Source of the DNA: Rhizobium binae | GTDB taxonomy: Bacteria > Pseudomonadota > Alphaproteobacteria > Rhizobiales > Rhizobiaceae | Assembly (NCBI RefSeq): GCF_017357225.1 | Contig: NZ_CP071605.1 | Span: 434,001-498,000 of the forward strand | Direction of reading: 5' to 3' | Length of the DNA: 64,000 bases | Shown here: positions 25,206 to 34,316 of the stretch, piece after piece | Layout of the letters: each line of letters starts with the position of its first letter | Position numbering within the stretch: position 1 is the stretch's first letter | The notes under the pieces: model-generated | Told to the model about the DNA's origin: nothing | Seen by the model: the letters and a program-made list of their open reading frames with translations, nothing else | Database searches by the model: none | Made by a program: the position numbers and the translations under genes

Positions 25206-28200
25206 AGTCCTTCAATCTTTCCGACTGGGCGCTCGAACGCCGTTCGCTCGTCTGGTACTTCATGATCGTCTTCCTTCTCGCAGGCGCCTTCTCCTATCTG
25301 AACCTCGGCCGCGAGGAAGACCCGAACTTCACGATCAAGACGATGGTGATCACGGCCCAGTGGCCCGGTGCCTCCGCCGAAGAGGTGACGCGGCAGGTGA
25401 CCGACAGAATCGAGAAGAAGCTGCAGGAACTGGAATCGCTCGACTATACCAAGAGCGAGACCGTGGCCGGCCAGGCGACCGTCTTCGTCGAACTGCTGCC
25501 GACGACCAAGGCTCGGGATGTCGCGCCGACCTGGCTGCGCATCCGCAACATGATCGCCGACATCAAGGGCGATTTTCCGAGCGGCGTCGTCGGTCCGTTC
25601 TTCAATGACCGCTTCGGCGATGTTTTCGGAAACATCTACGCCTTCACCGGCGACGGTTTGACCCAGCGGCAGCTTCGCGATCTTGTCGAAAACGCTCGCT
25701 CTGAGGTCCTGAAGGTGCCTGATGTCGGCAAGGTCGACGTGATTGGCGCGCAGGACGAGGCGATTTATCTCGAATTCTCCACCCGCCAGATCGCCGCCCT
25801 TGGCATCGACCAGCAGTCGGTCATCCAGACCTTACAGGCCCAGAATGCCGTGACGCAATCCGGCTTCGTCGATGCCGGGCCGGAGCGCATCGCCTTGCGG
25901 GTGAGCGGACAGTTCACCTCCGAGGAAAGCCTGCGGTCGATCAATCTGCGCATCAACGACCGCTTCTTCCCGCTGACCGACGTCGCCACGATCACGCGCG
26001 GTTACGTCGATCCGCCGTCGGCGCTGTTCCGCTTCAACGGTCGGCCGGCAATCGGGCTTGCCATCGGCATGAAGCAGGGGGCCAACCTCCTACAGTTCGG
26101 CGAGGCGCTCGATGGGGAGATGAAACAGGTCGTCGCCGATCTTCCTGTTGGTGTGGATGTCCACCGCGTATCCGATCAGCCGGCGGTGGTCGACGAAGCT
26201 GTTTCGGGCTTTACCCGTGCGCTCTTCGAAGCGATCGTCATCGTGCTCGTCATCAGCTTCATCAGTCTCGGCCTTCGCGCCGGCATGGTGGTAGCGATCT
26301 CCATCCCCCTCGTGCTCGCCATCACCTTCGTCGTGATGGAATATTCCGGCATTTCGCTCCAGCGCATCTCGCTCGGCGCACTCATCATTGCGCTCGGCCT
26401 GCTCGTCGACGACGCCATGATCGCCGTCGAAATGATGGTGGCTCGCCTGGAAGCAGGCGACGATCTCAGGAAAGCGGCGACCCATGTCTATACATCGACG
26501 GCGTTTCCGATGCTGACCGGAACGCTCGTCACGGTCGCGGGCTTCATCCCGGTCGGTCTCAACAACAGCGCCGCCGGCGAATTCACCTTCACGCTGTTCG
26601 TGGTGATCGCGGTTTCGCTGGTCGTCTCCTGGATCGTGGCAGTGCTGTTCACGCCGCTTCTCGGCGTCACCATCCTGCCGAAGACGATGAAGTCGCATCA
26701 CGAGAAGAAGGGACGCTTTGCCGCCATCTTCTCCTGGCTGCTGAAGCTCGCCATGCGCTGGCGCTGGATCACCATCGTGCTGACGGTCGGCGTCTTCGCC
26801 CTTTCGGTCGGCGGCATGAGGCTGGTGCAGCAGCAGTTCTTCCCGAATTCGGACAGAACCGAGCTCGTCATCGATTGGAATTTGCCGCACAACAGTTCGA
26901 TTGCCGAGACCAACCGGCAGATGGCCAAGTTCGAAAAGGATATGCTGGCCGACAACAAGGATATCGATCACTGGACCACCTATGTCGGCCAGGGCGCACC
27001 GCGCTTCATCCTCTCCTTCGACGTGCAGACGCCCGACGTGTCGTTCGGACAGACGGTGATCGTCACGAAGGGGCTGGAGGTGCGCGACAAGGTGCGCGCA
27101 GAGCTGCAGGCCTATCTGACGAAAACCTTCCCCGGCACCGACGCCTTCGTGAAGCTTCTCGACATCGGCCCGCCGGTGGGCAAACCGGTGCAGTACCGCA
27201 TCAGCGGTCCTGACATTCAGAAGGTGCGCGACATATCACAGCAGTTTGCCGGCGTTGTCGGTTCGCATCCGCTGCTGTCGAATATGGTCCTGGATTGGAA
27301 CGAACCCTCGCGCGTGGTGAAGGTCGATGTCCTGCAGGACAAGGCGCGCCAGCTCGGCGTCTCTTCCGAGGACATCGCAACTGCGCTCAACGGTATCGTT
27401 GAAGGCTCGACGGCGACGCAGATTCGCGACGACATCTACCTGGTCAATGTCATCGGCCGGGCGAGGGCGTCCGAGCGCGATTCCGTTCAGACGCTGCAGA
27501 ATCTGCAGCTCTCGACCTCCAACGGCAAGGTTGTGCCGCTCTCGGCGGTGGCGAATTTCCGCTACGAGCTCGAGCAGCCGACGATCTGGCGTCGCGACCG
27601 GCAGCCAACCATCACGCTCAAGGCAGCGGTTATCGGCTCGACGCAGCCGGCTACCATTGTCGATGAGCTGAAGCCGAAAGTCGAAGCGTTCCAGAAGAAC
27701 CTTCCGGTCGGCTACAAGGTGGAAGTGGGCGGTGCGGTCGAATCCAGCGCTGACGCCCAGGGGCCGATCGCCGCTGTGGCGCCGTTGATGCTGTTTACGA
27801 TGGCAACCATCCTGATGATCCAGTTGCAAAGCTTCAGCCGCCTGTTCCTGGTCTTCGCGGTCGCGCCGACGGCGCTGATCGGCGTGGTTGCGGCGCTCTT
27901 GCTGAGCAATGCGCCGATGGGCTTCGTCGCCATCCTCGGCATTTTGGCGCTGATCGGCATCCTGATCCGCAACTCGGTCATCCTGGTCGTGCAGATCGAA
28001 CATCTGCGCGCCGAGGGTGTTGCAGCGTGGCAGGCGGTCATCGAGGCGACCGAACACCGGATGCGGCCGATCATGCTGACGGCGGCGGCCGCCACGCTCG
28101 CACTGATCCCGATCTCGCGCGAGATCTTCTGGGGGCCGATGGCCTACGCCATGATGGGCGGCATCGTCGTCGGAACCGCGCTCACCCTGCTGTTCCTGCC

Positions 28201-28273
28201 GGCGCTCTACGTCGCCTGGTTCCGAATCCCGAGGGACGAGGCTGTCCGGGCCGACGCCGCGGCGGAAGCATGA
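25202..28273 (+). CDS. RND-family inner-membrane efflux transporter
   Basis: A proton-driven pump of 1023 residues, the standard length of RND exporters with twelve membrane spans and two large periplasmic loops. Landmarks are the N-terminal helix (LVWYFMIVFLLAGAFSYLNLGREEDP), the porter-domain pattern AQWPGASAEEVTRQVTDRIE, and the TM4 proton-relay Asp pair in ALGLLVDDAMIAVEMM. C-terminal spans end RIPRDEAVRADAAAEA. It belongs to the hydrophobe/amphiphile group by pattern. No outer-membrane channel gene follows, so a TolC encoded elsewhere is presumably used. Substrate unknown. Confidence 0.94.
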   Translation: MKSFNLSDWALERRSLVWYFMIVFLLAGAFSYLNLGREEDPNFTIKTMVITAQWPGASAEEVTRQVTDRIEKKLQELESLDYTKSETVAGQATVFVELLPTTKARDVAPTWLRIRNMIADIKGDFPSGVVGPFFNDRFGDVFGNIYAFTGDGLTQRQLRDLVENARSEVLKVPDVGKVDVIGAQDEAIYLEFSTRQIAALGIDQQSVIQTLQAQNAVTQSGFVDAGPERIALRVSGQFTSEESLRSINLRINDRFFPLTDVATITRGYVDPPSALFRFNGRPAIGLAIGMKQGANLLQFGEALDGEMKQVVADLPVGVDVHRVSDQPAVVDEAVSGFTRALFEAIVIVLVISFISLGLRAGMVVAISIPLVLAITFVVMEYSGISLQRISLGALIIALGLLVDDAMIAVEMMVARLEAGDDLRKAATHVYTSTAFPMLTGTLVTVAGFIPVGLNNSAAGEFTFTLFVVIAVSLVVSWIVAVLFTPLLGVTILPKTMKSHHEKKGRFAAIFSWLLKLAMRWRWITIVLTVGVFALSVGGMRLVQQQFFPNSDRTELVIDWNLPHNSSIAETNRQMAKFEKDMLADNKDIDHWTTYVGQGAPRFILSFDVQTPDVSFGQTVIVTKGLEVRDKVRAELQAYLTKTFPGTDAFVKLLDIGPPVGKPVQYRISGPDIQKVRDISQQFAGVVGSHPLLSNMVLDWNEPSRVVKVDVLQDKARQLGVSSEDIATALNGIVEGSTATQIRDDIYLVNVIGRARASERDSVQTLQNLQLSTSNGKVVPLSAVANFRYELEQPTIWRRDRQPTITLKAAVIGSTQPATIVDELKPKVEAFQKNLPVGYKVEVGGAVESSADAQGPIAAVAPLMLFTMATILMIQLQSFSRLFLVFAVAPTALIGVVAALLLSNAPMGFVAILGILALIGILIRNSVILVVQIEHLRAEGVAAWQAVIEATEHRMRPIMLTAAAATLALIPISREIFWGPMAYAMMGGIVVGTALTLLFLPALYVAWFRIPRDEAVRADAAAEA

Positions 28274-28461
28274 GGACGGGTCTTGACGGCTGTCAAATGC
28301 AGCTGCCGCGGCGGCGGCTACATAGCGGCCGGCGCACGACCGCCGGCGACGTCGGCGCCTTGGTCTTCGATGCCGCCGGCGCGGCGGTCGCAAGTCCGTT
28401 TCGACTGGCCGGTCGGGTCGCTGCCGCTCAATGGCGGTGACGAGCCCGCCGCGCGGGCACC
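28274..28461. other. intergenic, nothing recognised
   Basis: This very G+C-rich stretch follows the RND pump gene. It contains short CCG/GGC-rich inverted repeats but no T-run that would mark a terminator, and no reading frame with convincing composition. The control element of the next gene begins at 28462. Confidence 0.5.
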
Positions 28462-28525
28462 AGGCATCTGTATAAGGCGACCATTAGCATTGTGTACAAT
28501 GTGACTATTAAATTGTCAGATGCCT
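28462..28525. promoter_or_regulatory. nested inverted repeats upstream of the NCS1 permease gene
   Basis: An outer perfect 9-bp repeat (AGGCATCTG 28462-28470; CAGATGCCT 28517-28525) almost exactly encloses an inner palindrome CATTGTGTACAATG (28488-28501). Their centres differ by one base. The inner part has the TTGT-N2-ACAA form of GntR-type operators. The whole ends 61 bp before the permease start codon. It could be an operator pair, or a stem-loop in the leader RNA. Confidence 0.6.
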
Positions 28526-28586
28526 AAATGAAGCGCAGACTTTCCTCCCGTGGTCGAGTCGCCACAGTGGATATGGGAGGGCATTC

Positions 28587-30038
28587 ATGAGCATTCGAGA
28601 CCCGTCTCCCTCGTTGTATAACGAGGACCTTGCGCCCGCCACGGAGCGCAAATGGGGTGCATTCAGTATCTTCAACGTCTGGACGTCCGATGTCCACAGC
28701 CTGTGGGGCTATTATCTGGCGGCGAGCCTGTTTCTCCTCTGCGGCAGCTTCATCAATTTCGTCATCGCCATCGGCATCGGGTCTCTGGTCATCTTCTTTC
28801 TGATGAGCCTTGTCGGCAATGCCGGCGTACGCACCGGCGTACCCTTTCCGGTTCTGGCCCGTGCCTCCTTCGGCACCTTCGGCGCCAATGTCCCGGCACT
28901 GGTCCGCGCGGTGGTCGCCTGCTTCTGGTACGGGGCGCAGACTGCCGCCGCGTCCGGCGCGATCGTTGCCCTGCTGATCAGGAATGAGAGCTTGCTCGCC
29001 TTCCATCAGAACAGCCACATGCTCGGCCACTCGACCCTCGAACTCATCTGCTACGTCATCGTCTGGGCGCTGCAGCTGCTGATCATTCAGCGCGGCATGG
29101 AAACGGTCCGCAAGTTTCAGGATTGGGCCGGTCCGGCCGTCTGGATCATGATGCTGATCCTGGCGGTCTATCTGGTCGCCAAATCGGGCACTTTCTCCTT
29201 CGGCTCGGAAATTCCGCGCGACGTGCTGATCGAGAAGACCAAGGATGCCGGCGTGCCGGGTGAACCCGGCTCGATTGCGGCGCTCGCCGCCGTAGCGGCC
29301 ACCTGGATCACCTATTTTGCCGCGCTTTACCTGAATTTCTGCGATTTCTCTCGTTATGCGACGAGCGAAAGGGCGCTCAGGAAAGGCAATCTCTGGGGCC
29401 TTCCGATCAATCTTCTGGCCTTCTGCCTCGTCGCAGGCGTCACGACCACGGCTGCCTTCACCGTCTACGGCGAGGTGCTGCTGCATCCGGAGATGATCTC
29501 GGCGAAATTCGATAGCTGGTTCCTGGCACTGCTTGCTGCGTTGACATTTGCAGTCGCCACGCTCGGCATCAACGTCGTGGCAAACTTCGTGTCGCCGGCC
29601 TTCGACTTCGCCAATGTCTTCCCGCGCCAGATCAATTTCAAACGCGGCGGATATATCGCCGCTCTGATCGCGCTCGTGCTTTACCCGTTCGCTCCCTGGG
29701 AGACCGGTGCTGCGCATTTCGTCAACTTCATCGGTTCGACGATGGGGCCGATCTTCGGCATCATGATGGTGGACTACTACCTCATCCGGAAGAGCCAACT
29801 GAACGTCGAAGCGCTCTACCGTGAGAATGGCGAGTTCCGCTTCCAGAACGGATGGCATGGCAACGCCTTCATCGCATTTGTGGTCGGCGCGCTGTTTTCC
29901 TCGATCCTGCCGACCTTCACCTCGATCCTGCCGGATTGGTGGGGAACCTATGGCTGGTTCTTCGGCGTTGCCATCGGCGGAGCGATCTATTTCGTGCTGA
30001 GAATGGGCGCGCGGCGCAATCCGGCCTTCGCCGCATGA
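28587..30038 (+). CDS. NCS1-family nucleobase/hydantoin/allantoin permease
   Basis: A cytoplasmic-membrane symporter of 483 residues with about twelve spans. NCS1 features are the N-terminal NEDLAPATERKWGAFSIFNVW segment, the first span followed by GNAGVRTGVPFPVLARASFG, and YLNFCDFSRYAT before the middle spans. Late features are VANFVSPAFDFANVFP and MMVDYYLIRKSQLNVEALY. Substrates in this family are cytosine, uracil, thiamine, hydantoin or allantoin; the sequence does not decide which, and no catabolic gene is adjacent. The start follows GGGAGG. A strong terminator ends the unit. Confidence 0.9.
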   Translation: MSIRDPSPSLYNEDLAPATERKWGAFSIFNVWTSDVHSLWGYYLAASLFLLCGSFINFVIAIGIGSLVIFFLMSLVGNAGVRTGVPFPVLARASFGTFGANVPALVRAVVACFWYGAQTAAASGAIVALLIRNESLLAFHQNSHMLGHSTLELICYVIVWALQLLIIQRGMETVRKFQDWAGPAVWIMMLILAVYLVAKSGTFSFGSEIPRDVLIEKTKDAGVPGEPGSIAALAAVAATWITYFAALYLNFCDFSRYATSERALRKGNLWGLPINLLAFCLVAGVTTTAAFTVYGEVLLHPEMISAKFDSWFLALLAALTFAVATLGINVVANFVSPAFDFANVFPRQINFKRGGYIAALIALVLYPFAPWETGAAHFVNFIGSTMGPIFGIMMVDYYLIRKSQLNVEALYRENGEFRFQNGWHGNAFIAFVVGALFSSILPTFTSILPDWWGTYGWFFGVAIGGAIYFVLRMGARRNPAFAA

Positions 30039-30050
30039 CCAAATAACAGA

Positions 30051-30076
30051 GGCGCCCGGAACGGCGGGCGCCTTTT
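30051..30076 (+). terminator. rho-independent terminator after the NCS1 permease gene
   Basis: GGCGCCCG (30051-30058) pairs with CGGGCGCC (30065-30072) around a 6-nt loop and is followed by TTTT. It lies 12 bp past the permease stop and between convergent genes. Confidence 0.85.
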
Positions 30077-30102
30077 ACTTCGGATCTCCTGCAGACATCC
30101 GT

Positions 30103-31986
30103 TCAGCGGCGTGCGGCAACCGCATGGATGGCTGCGCGGCCGGCGGATTGGGCCATGGTCCTCGCCGTCGCGCGAAGGGCGGCGGATTGGCCGGAGGCCG
30201 TATCGTTCAGCCGGAACTGGGCGACGAGCTCGCGAAGCTTCTGGGCTTCCTGCGCGAGCGAGTCCGATGCCGCCGTCGACTGTTCCACCATCGCTGCGTT
30301 CTGTTGTGTGGTCTGGTCCATCTGATTGACCGCGACGTTCACTTCGCTCAATCCGACCGACTGTTCTTTCGCAGACGTGGCGATTGAATCCATATGCTGA
30401 TTGATCTGGGTGATGAAGCCGCCGATGGTCTTCAGGGCCTGACCGGTGTCGCGCACCAGCTTGACGCCGCTTTCCACCTCTTTCGAGGAGTTCTGTATCA
30501 GGCCCTTGATTTCCTTTGCAGCACTCGCCGAGCGCTGCGCGAGTTCGCGCACTTCCTGGGCGACGACGGCGAAGCCCTTGCCCGCTTCGCCGGCTCTCGC
30601 CGCTTCCACACCGGCGTTCAGCGCCAGAAGGTTGGTCTGGAACGCGATCTCGTCGATGACGCCGATGATGTTGGAAATCTGCTGCGACGAGGTCTCGATG
30701 CGTTCCATCGCTTCCTCTGCATGGGAGACGACTTCCACGGAAACGCCGGCGCTATGGTTTGCCTCCGTGGCCACTGCGCGCGTCTCCTCGGTTCGTTTGC
30801 TGGAGTTCGACAACTTGGCGGTGATCTGCTCCAGTGCGGCGGCCGTCTCTTCGAGCGAGGCCGCCTGCTGCTCCGTGCGCTTGGAAAGATCGCTCGCCCC
30901 GGAAGAAATTTCCCGCGTGCCTTCGTCGATCGTGCCGATGCTTTCGGAAATTGCTCTCAGCGTCGCGCCGAGTTGGGTCACCGACTGGTTGAAGTCATGG
31001 CGCAGCACCTCGAAGTCGGGCGCGAAGGCCTCGTTGAGCTGGAAGGCGAGGTCGCCCGCGGCGAGCCGCTTCAAACCGGCGGCAAGACCCGAAGTGGCAA
31101 TGCGCAGCCGCTCCGAAGCGTCTTCTTCCGCCTGCTTCTGGGCGGCAACGCGATCGGCTTCCGCCTTGTTGCGATTTTCTTCGGCCTCCAGCGCCAGCCG
31201 CTTGTTCGCAATCGCCGCTTGGCGGAAGATTTCCACTGCCGCAGCCATCGAGCCAACCTCATCGGCGCGGTCGGCAAAGGGAATTTCCGAACCCGTGTCC
31301 CCCTCGGCCAGGCGCCGCATCGAGGCGGTGATGCCGGTGATCGGGTTGGCGATGCTTTTCAGCACGAAGGCGACGGCGCCGAGAACCAGCAATCCCGCAA
31401 ATCCGATCGCGGCAAGAAGGTAGAATTCTATCGAGGTGAAGGTTTCCTTGCTGAGTTCGGCAGCCTTGTTGCTGCCGTTGACATCCAGCTCGACGAGGCT
31501 TGTCGTTGCTTCCTTCAGCTTGTCCGAGTAGGCGCGCATCCCTGCGCCCAGGTATTGCCCAGCCTCCTCGGTTTTGTTGGCGCGCGAAAGGACGAGCAAT
31601 TGCGAGCTGCTGGCGATGTAGCCTTCGACGCTCTCCTTGATCGTCTTGATTAACTCACGCTCGCGGTCGGACGAAGCAAGCGGAAGGTAGGCGTCCACCG
31701 ATCTGCGAATGGCATTCTCGGCGACAGCAATGGACTCTTCACGCGTCTTCTTCTCCGCTTCGCTCTGCGCGATGACGTGATCGCGGTAGGCGAGGCGCAA
31801 ATTGGTCATGTTGAGATTGATTGCCTGCGAAGCCTGCACGCTCGGCAGCCAGCGGGTTGCGATTTCCTCGGTCGAGCCGTTGGTCTTTCGTAGACCATCG
31901 ACGGCGAGATAAGCGACAAGACCGAAAAGGAGGGCTATGCCGCCGAAGATCAACAGCAAACTCGATTTTATGTTTGGACGACGCAT
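30103..31986 (-). CDS. methyl-accepting chemotaxis protein
   Basis: A membrane chemoreceptor of 627 residues. TM1 is at about 8-30 (LLLIFGGIALLFGLVAYLAV). It is followed by a periplasmic four-helix-bundle sensor of about 155 residues (WLPSVQASQAINLNMTNLRL) and TM2 near 185-208 (FYLLAAIGFAGLLVLGAVAF). One HAMP domain follows, then a long helix with a second HAMP-like segment (LAAGDLAFQL). The signalling tip contains [20 protein letters not shown]. No CheB/CheR-binding pentapeptide is seen at the C-terminus (ends HAVAARR). The ATG at 31986 is preferred because GGAGA is positioned correctly for it rather than for the ATG 12 bp upstream. The ligand is unknown. Confidence 0.93.
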   Translation of the reverse strand: MRRPNIKSSLLLIFGGIALLFGLVAYLAVDGLRKTNGSTEEIATRWLPSVQASQAINLNMTNLRLAYRDHVIAQSEAEKKTREESIAVAENAIRRSVDAYLPLASSDRERELIKTIKESVEGYIASSSQLLVLSRANKTEEAGQYLGAGMRAYSDKLKEATTSLVELDVNGSNKAAELSKETFTSIEFYLLAAIGFAGLLVLGAVAFVLKSIANPITGITASMRRLAEGDTGSEIPFADRADEVGSMAAAVEIFRQAAIANKRLALEAEENRNKAEADRVAAQKQAEEDASERLRIATSGLAAGLKRLAAGDLAFQLNEAFAPDFEVLRHDFNQSVTQLGATLRAISESIGTIDEGTREISSGASDLSKRTEQQAASLEETAAALEQITAKLSNSSKRTEETRAVATEANHSAGVSVEVVSHAEEAMERIETSSQQISNIIGVIDEIAFQTNLLALNAGVEAARAGEAGKGFAVVAQEVRELAQRSASAAKEIKGLIQNSSKEVESGVKLVRDTGQALKTIGGFITQINQHMDSIATSAKEQSVGLSEVNVAVNQMDQTTQQNAAMVEQSTAASDSLAQEAQKLRELVAQFRLNDTASGQSAALRATARTMAQSAGRAAIHAVAARR

Positions 31987-32017
31987 TAAAGTCTCCATCG
32001 AACGGTCCCGGCCTCAC

Positions 32018-32251
32018 ACCGGCCTTTGTAACGAAAAAAATTTAACGATGTGTTCCGGAAGGTAACAAGGCCGTTTACCAGTTTTCCGGAAACTCGCCGC
32101 CCCTTGCGTGTTCATGATCCCACCTAGACAGGAAAATGCCTATCAATGGCCGTCAGGGATGGCAGGAGCCGGTTATGATGAAACGCATATTTCCAGTCCT
32201 TTCTTGCTTTGATCCTTCCGGTGCAGACAGCCGTTTCTCAAATCCCTGACG
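32018..32251. other. intergenic between the chemoreceptor and the DUF4272 remnant
   Basis: This A/T-richer stretch includes an AAAAAAATTTAA run just upstream of the chemoreceptor, probably part of its promoter. Near 32174 a short frame begins MMKRIFPVLS and is soon closed. It may be the start of a decayed secreted protein, but no family can be named. Confidence 0.4.
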
Positions 32252-32354
32252 AAGGGCAGGCCCGCGGCCGGATTGGACAAGGGCGTCGTTTACGAACGCC
32301 ACTACGCCCTCAACGGGCTGATCGGACTGGGACGACACCTCCACGGACACATGA
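32252..32354 (+). pseudogene. C-terminal remnant of a DUF4272 gene
   Basis: The stretch reads KGRPAAGLDKGVVYERHYALN, then GLIG, and after a shift of one frame near 32325 WDDTSTDT followed by TGA. From memory, DUF4272 proteins end with a pattern like VVYERHYALNWLIGY-x-WDD-x-STDT, so both halves match the same family end. Here Trp is replaced by Gly, several residues are missing and the frame is broken. The N-terminal three quarters of the gene are absent. Codon composition in the first half is typical of coding sequence, consistent with recent decay. It directly precedes the CorA gene. Confidence 0.65.
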
Positions 32355-32415
32355 TGCCGTCCTGCGCCCAAACCCCCTTCCACCAAGGCGGATGCATGTT
32401 TGGTGAAATAGCATT

Positions 32416-33534
32416 ATGATCGCCACGACGCGGATCGGCGAGGAGGCCGGCCATGGCGGGGCTATCCCTGGAAATGGAGGACGACAGGATTTGGAACGGT
32501 TGAAGGATCCGGACAGTGTTTCCCCGCAGGCCGGCAGCGGCTCTGCATCGCCGCGGCATGAGCGGCGGGGCGTGGTGGCTGCCGCCGTATACCAGAACGG
32601 GCAGCGCATTCGCGACATCAGGATAGAAGAAGCCGGCGAATGGCGCAGCCGGGAGAATGCCATCGTCTGGATCGGCCTGCATGAGCCGGACGAGGTGCTG
32701 CTGCACCAGGTGCAGGCCGAGTTCAATCTCCATCCGCTGGCGATCGAGGACGCGGCGCAGCCGCATCAGCGCCCTAAGCTGGAAATCTACGGGGACGCGA
32801 TGTTCATCGTCGCCCGCACCGCCCACATGAAAGATGGCGAGATCATCTTCGGCGAAACGCACCTGTTCGTCGGCCGCGGCTATGTCGTCTCCGTTCGGCA
32901 CGGGGAGTCTTCTTCGTACCTGGCGGTCAGGCAGCGATGCGAGGCGACGCCTGCCGCGCTTGCCCATGGCGAGAACTACATTCTCTATTCCATCCTCGAT
33001 TTCATCGTCGACAACTACATGCCTGTCATCGAGGTCGTGCAGGAGGAGGTCGAGAAACTCGAGGATCTGGTACTGCGCGAACAGCTGGGAAAGTCCGACA
33101 TCGAACGGCTTTACCTCCTGCGCCGCAAGCTCTTGCGGCTGCGCAACGCCGTCGTGCCGCTGGTCGACGTCTGCCGTCGATACGAGCACATCGATCTTCC
33201 CGGCATGGACCCGACGTTGCAGTCGCTGTTTCGTGATGTGACCGATCATGTGCGCCGGGTGCAGGAGGATATCGACGCGCTACGCGAGGTCCTCGCCTTC
33301 GCTTTTGAGGCAAGCGTCATGATCGGCCAGACGGAGCAGACGGCGATTGCCCGTAAGCTCGCCGCCTGGGCGGCGATCCTCGCCGTTCCTACCGCGATCG
33401 CCGGCATCTACGGGATGAATTTCAGCGACATGCCGGAATTGAAATTTCAGTATGGTTATTTCGTCGTGCTCGGCGTTATCGTTTTCCTATGTCTCTGCCT
33501 CTTCGGCTTCTTCCGACGAAAGAAATGGCTTTAG
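32416..33534 (+). CDS. CorA-like divalent-cation transporter
   Basis: A 372-residue inner-membrane magnesium or divalent-cation channel of the CorA/2-TM-GxN family. A cytoplasmic alpha/beta funnel domain (about 50-300) precedes two C-terminal spans, with the signature GMN in IAGIYGMNFSDMPEL between them and a basic tail FFRRKKWL. The first 45 residues are low in family similarity. The ATG at 32416 has a poor ribosome site, and a TTG near 32490 with GGAGG upstream is an alternative start. Its end is 8 bp from the convergent APH-like gene. Confidence 0.88.
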   Translation: MIATTRIGEEAGHGGAIPGNGGRQDLERLKDPDSVSPQAGSGSASPRHERRGVVAAAVYQNGQRIRDIRIEEAGEWRSRENAIVWIGLHEPDEVLLHQVQAEFNLHPLAIEDAAQPHQRPKLEIYGDAMFIVARTAHMKDGEIIFGETHLFVGRGYVVSVRHGESSSYLAVRQRCEATPAALAHGENYILYSILDFIVDNYMPVIEVVQEEVEKLEDLVLREQLGKSDIERLYLLRRKLLRLRNAVVPLVDVCRRYEHIDLPGMDPTLQSLFRDVTDHVRRVQEDIDALREVLAFAFEASVMIGQTEQTAIARKLAAWAAILAVPTAIAGIYGMNFSDMPELKFQYGYFVVLGVIVFLCLCLFGFFRRKKWL

Positions 33535-33541
33535 GGCGCTG

Positions 33542-34315
33542 TCAGCACAGCATTTGCAGCAACCGAGCGCGATGCCGTCTGAGATAGGCGATGTCGTTGA
33601 GATACAGCTTCGCGTCTCCTGAAGCCACGTCTTCCACGAAGGTGTCGTCTCCGGCTGCGGCCCTGGCCAGCATGAAATCGACGAGGGCCTGAAGCCGCCT
33701 GCAGATTGTTTCGGGAAGCGCCTGCCGTTCCTCTGACGTCGCCCCGTAAGCGGTGCAGAAAATCTCCGCCCGCCGTAGCTGCTCGTCGAGACTTGATGTC
33801 GCGGATGAATTGGAAGGATCGGACAAGGGCGCCCAGCGATAGACCGCATAGGCAAGATCCCATAAGCGCGGTGCGGGATGGGCTGTATCGAAATCGATGA
33901 TCCCGACCGCCTCGTCGTCAGCGGTGGCGACATTGTAGGGCGCAAAGTCTCCGTGGCAGACGATCTCGCGCGGCTCCTGCGATGGCAGCATCCACCTCTG
34001 GGGCTCGCGATCCGATTCCAGGAAGCCTTGCGAAGCTGCATGAAAATCGCGCAGAAGCCTAGCCGCGGAAATCAGCATGGGCTCCGATCCGGTCAGGGGA
34101 TCGCCAAGATCTTCGCAGACACGCCCGGCAACGTAGCTGACGATCTCCCGGCCGTTCGCGGCTATCTCGACAGGCTGCGGTGCCCGTAGGAAACCGCTGC
34201 TTCTGAGATGGCGCAGAAACCGGTGCACCGTCGGCGTCCACGCGCCGGAAGGCCTGGTAACGGTCTCGCCGTCGCCCCAGATCTGCCCGGCCCGCCCGCC
34301 CTCCAATGGTTTCAT
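33542..34315 (-). CDS. aminoglycoside phosphotransferase-like (APH) family kinase
   Basis: A 257-residue protein-kinase-fold small-molecule kinase. The catalytic loop is CHGDFAPYNVA with Asp as base and Asn as metal ligand, followed by the metal-binding GIIDFDTAHPAP motif. The N-terminal lobe is short. The family includes antibiotic kinases as well as homoserine and choline kinases, and the substrate cannot be told here. It begins 1 bp after the stop of the MBL-fold gene, so the two form an operon; nothing suggests a resistance island. Confidence 0.85.
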   Translation of the reverse strand: MKPLEGGRAGQIWGDGETVTRPSGAWTPTVHRFLRHLRSSGFLRAPQPVEIAANGREIVSYVAGRVCEDLGDPLTGSEPMLISAARLLRDFHAASQGFLESDREPQRWMLPSQEPREIVCHGDFAPYNVATADDEAVGIIDFDTAHPAPRLWDLAYAVYRWAPLSDPSNSSATSSLDEQLRRAEIFCTAYGATSEERQALPETICRRLQALVDFMLARAAAGDDTFVEDVASGDAKLYLNDIAYLRRHRARLLQMLC

Positions 34316-34316
34316 G

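Noticed and set aside
33542..34315. Antibiotic-resistance gene
   Set aside because: The APH-type motifs are shared with metabolite kinases, and no mobile element or other resistance gene is nearby.
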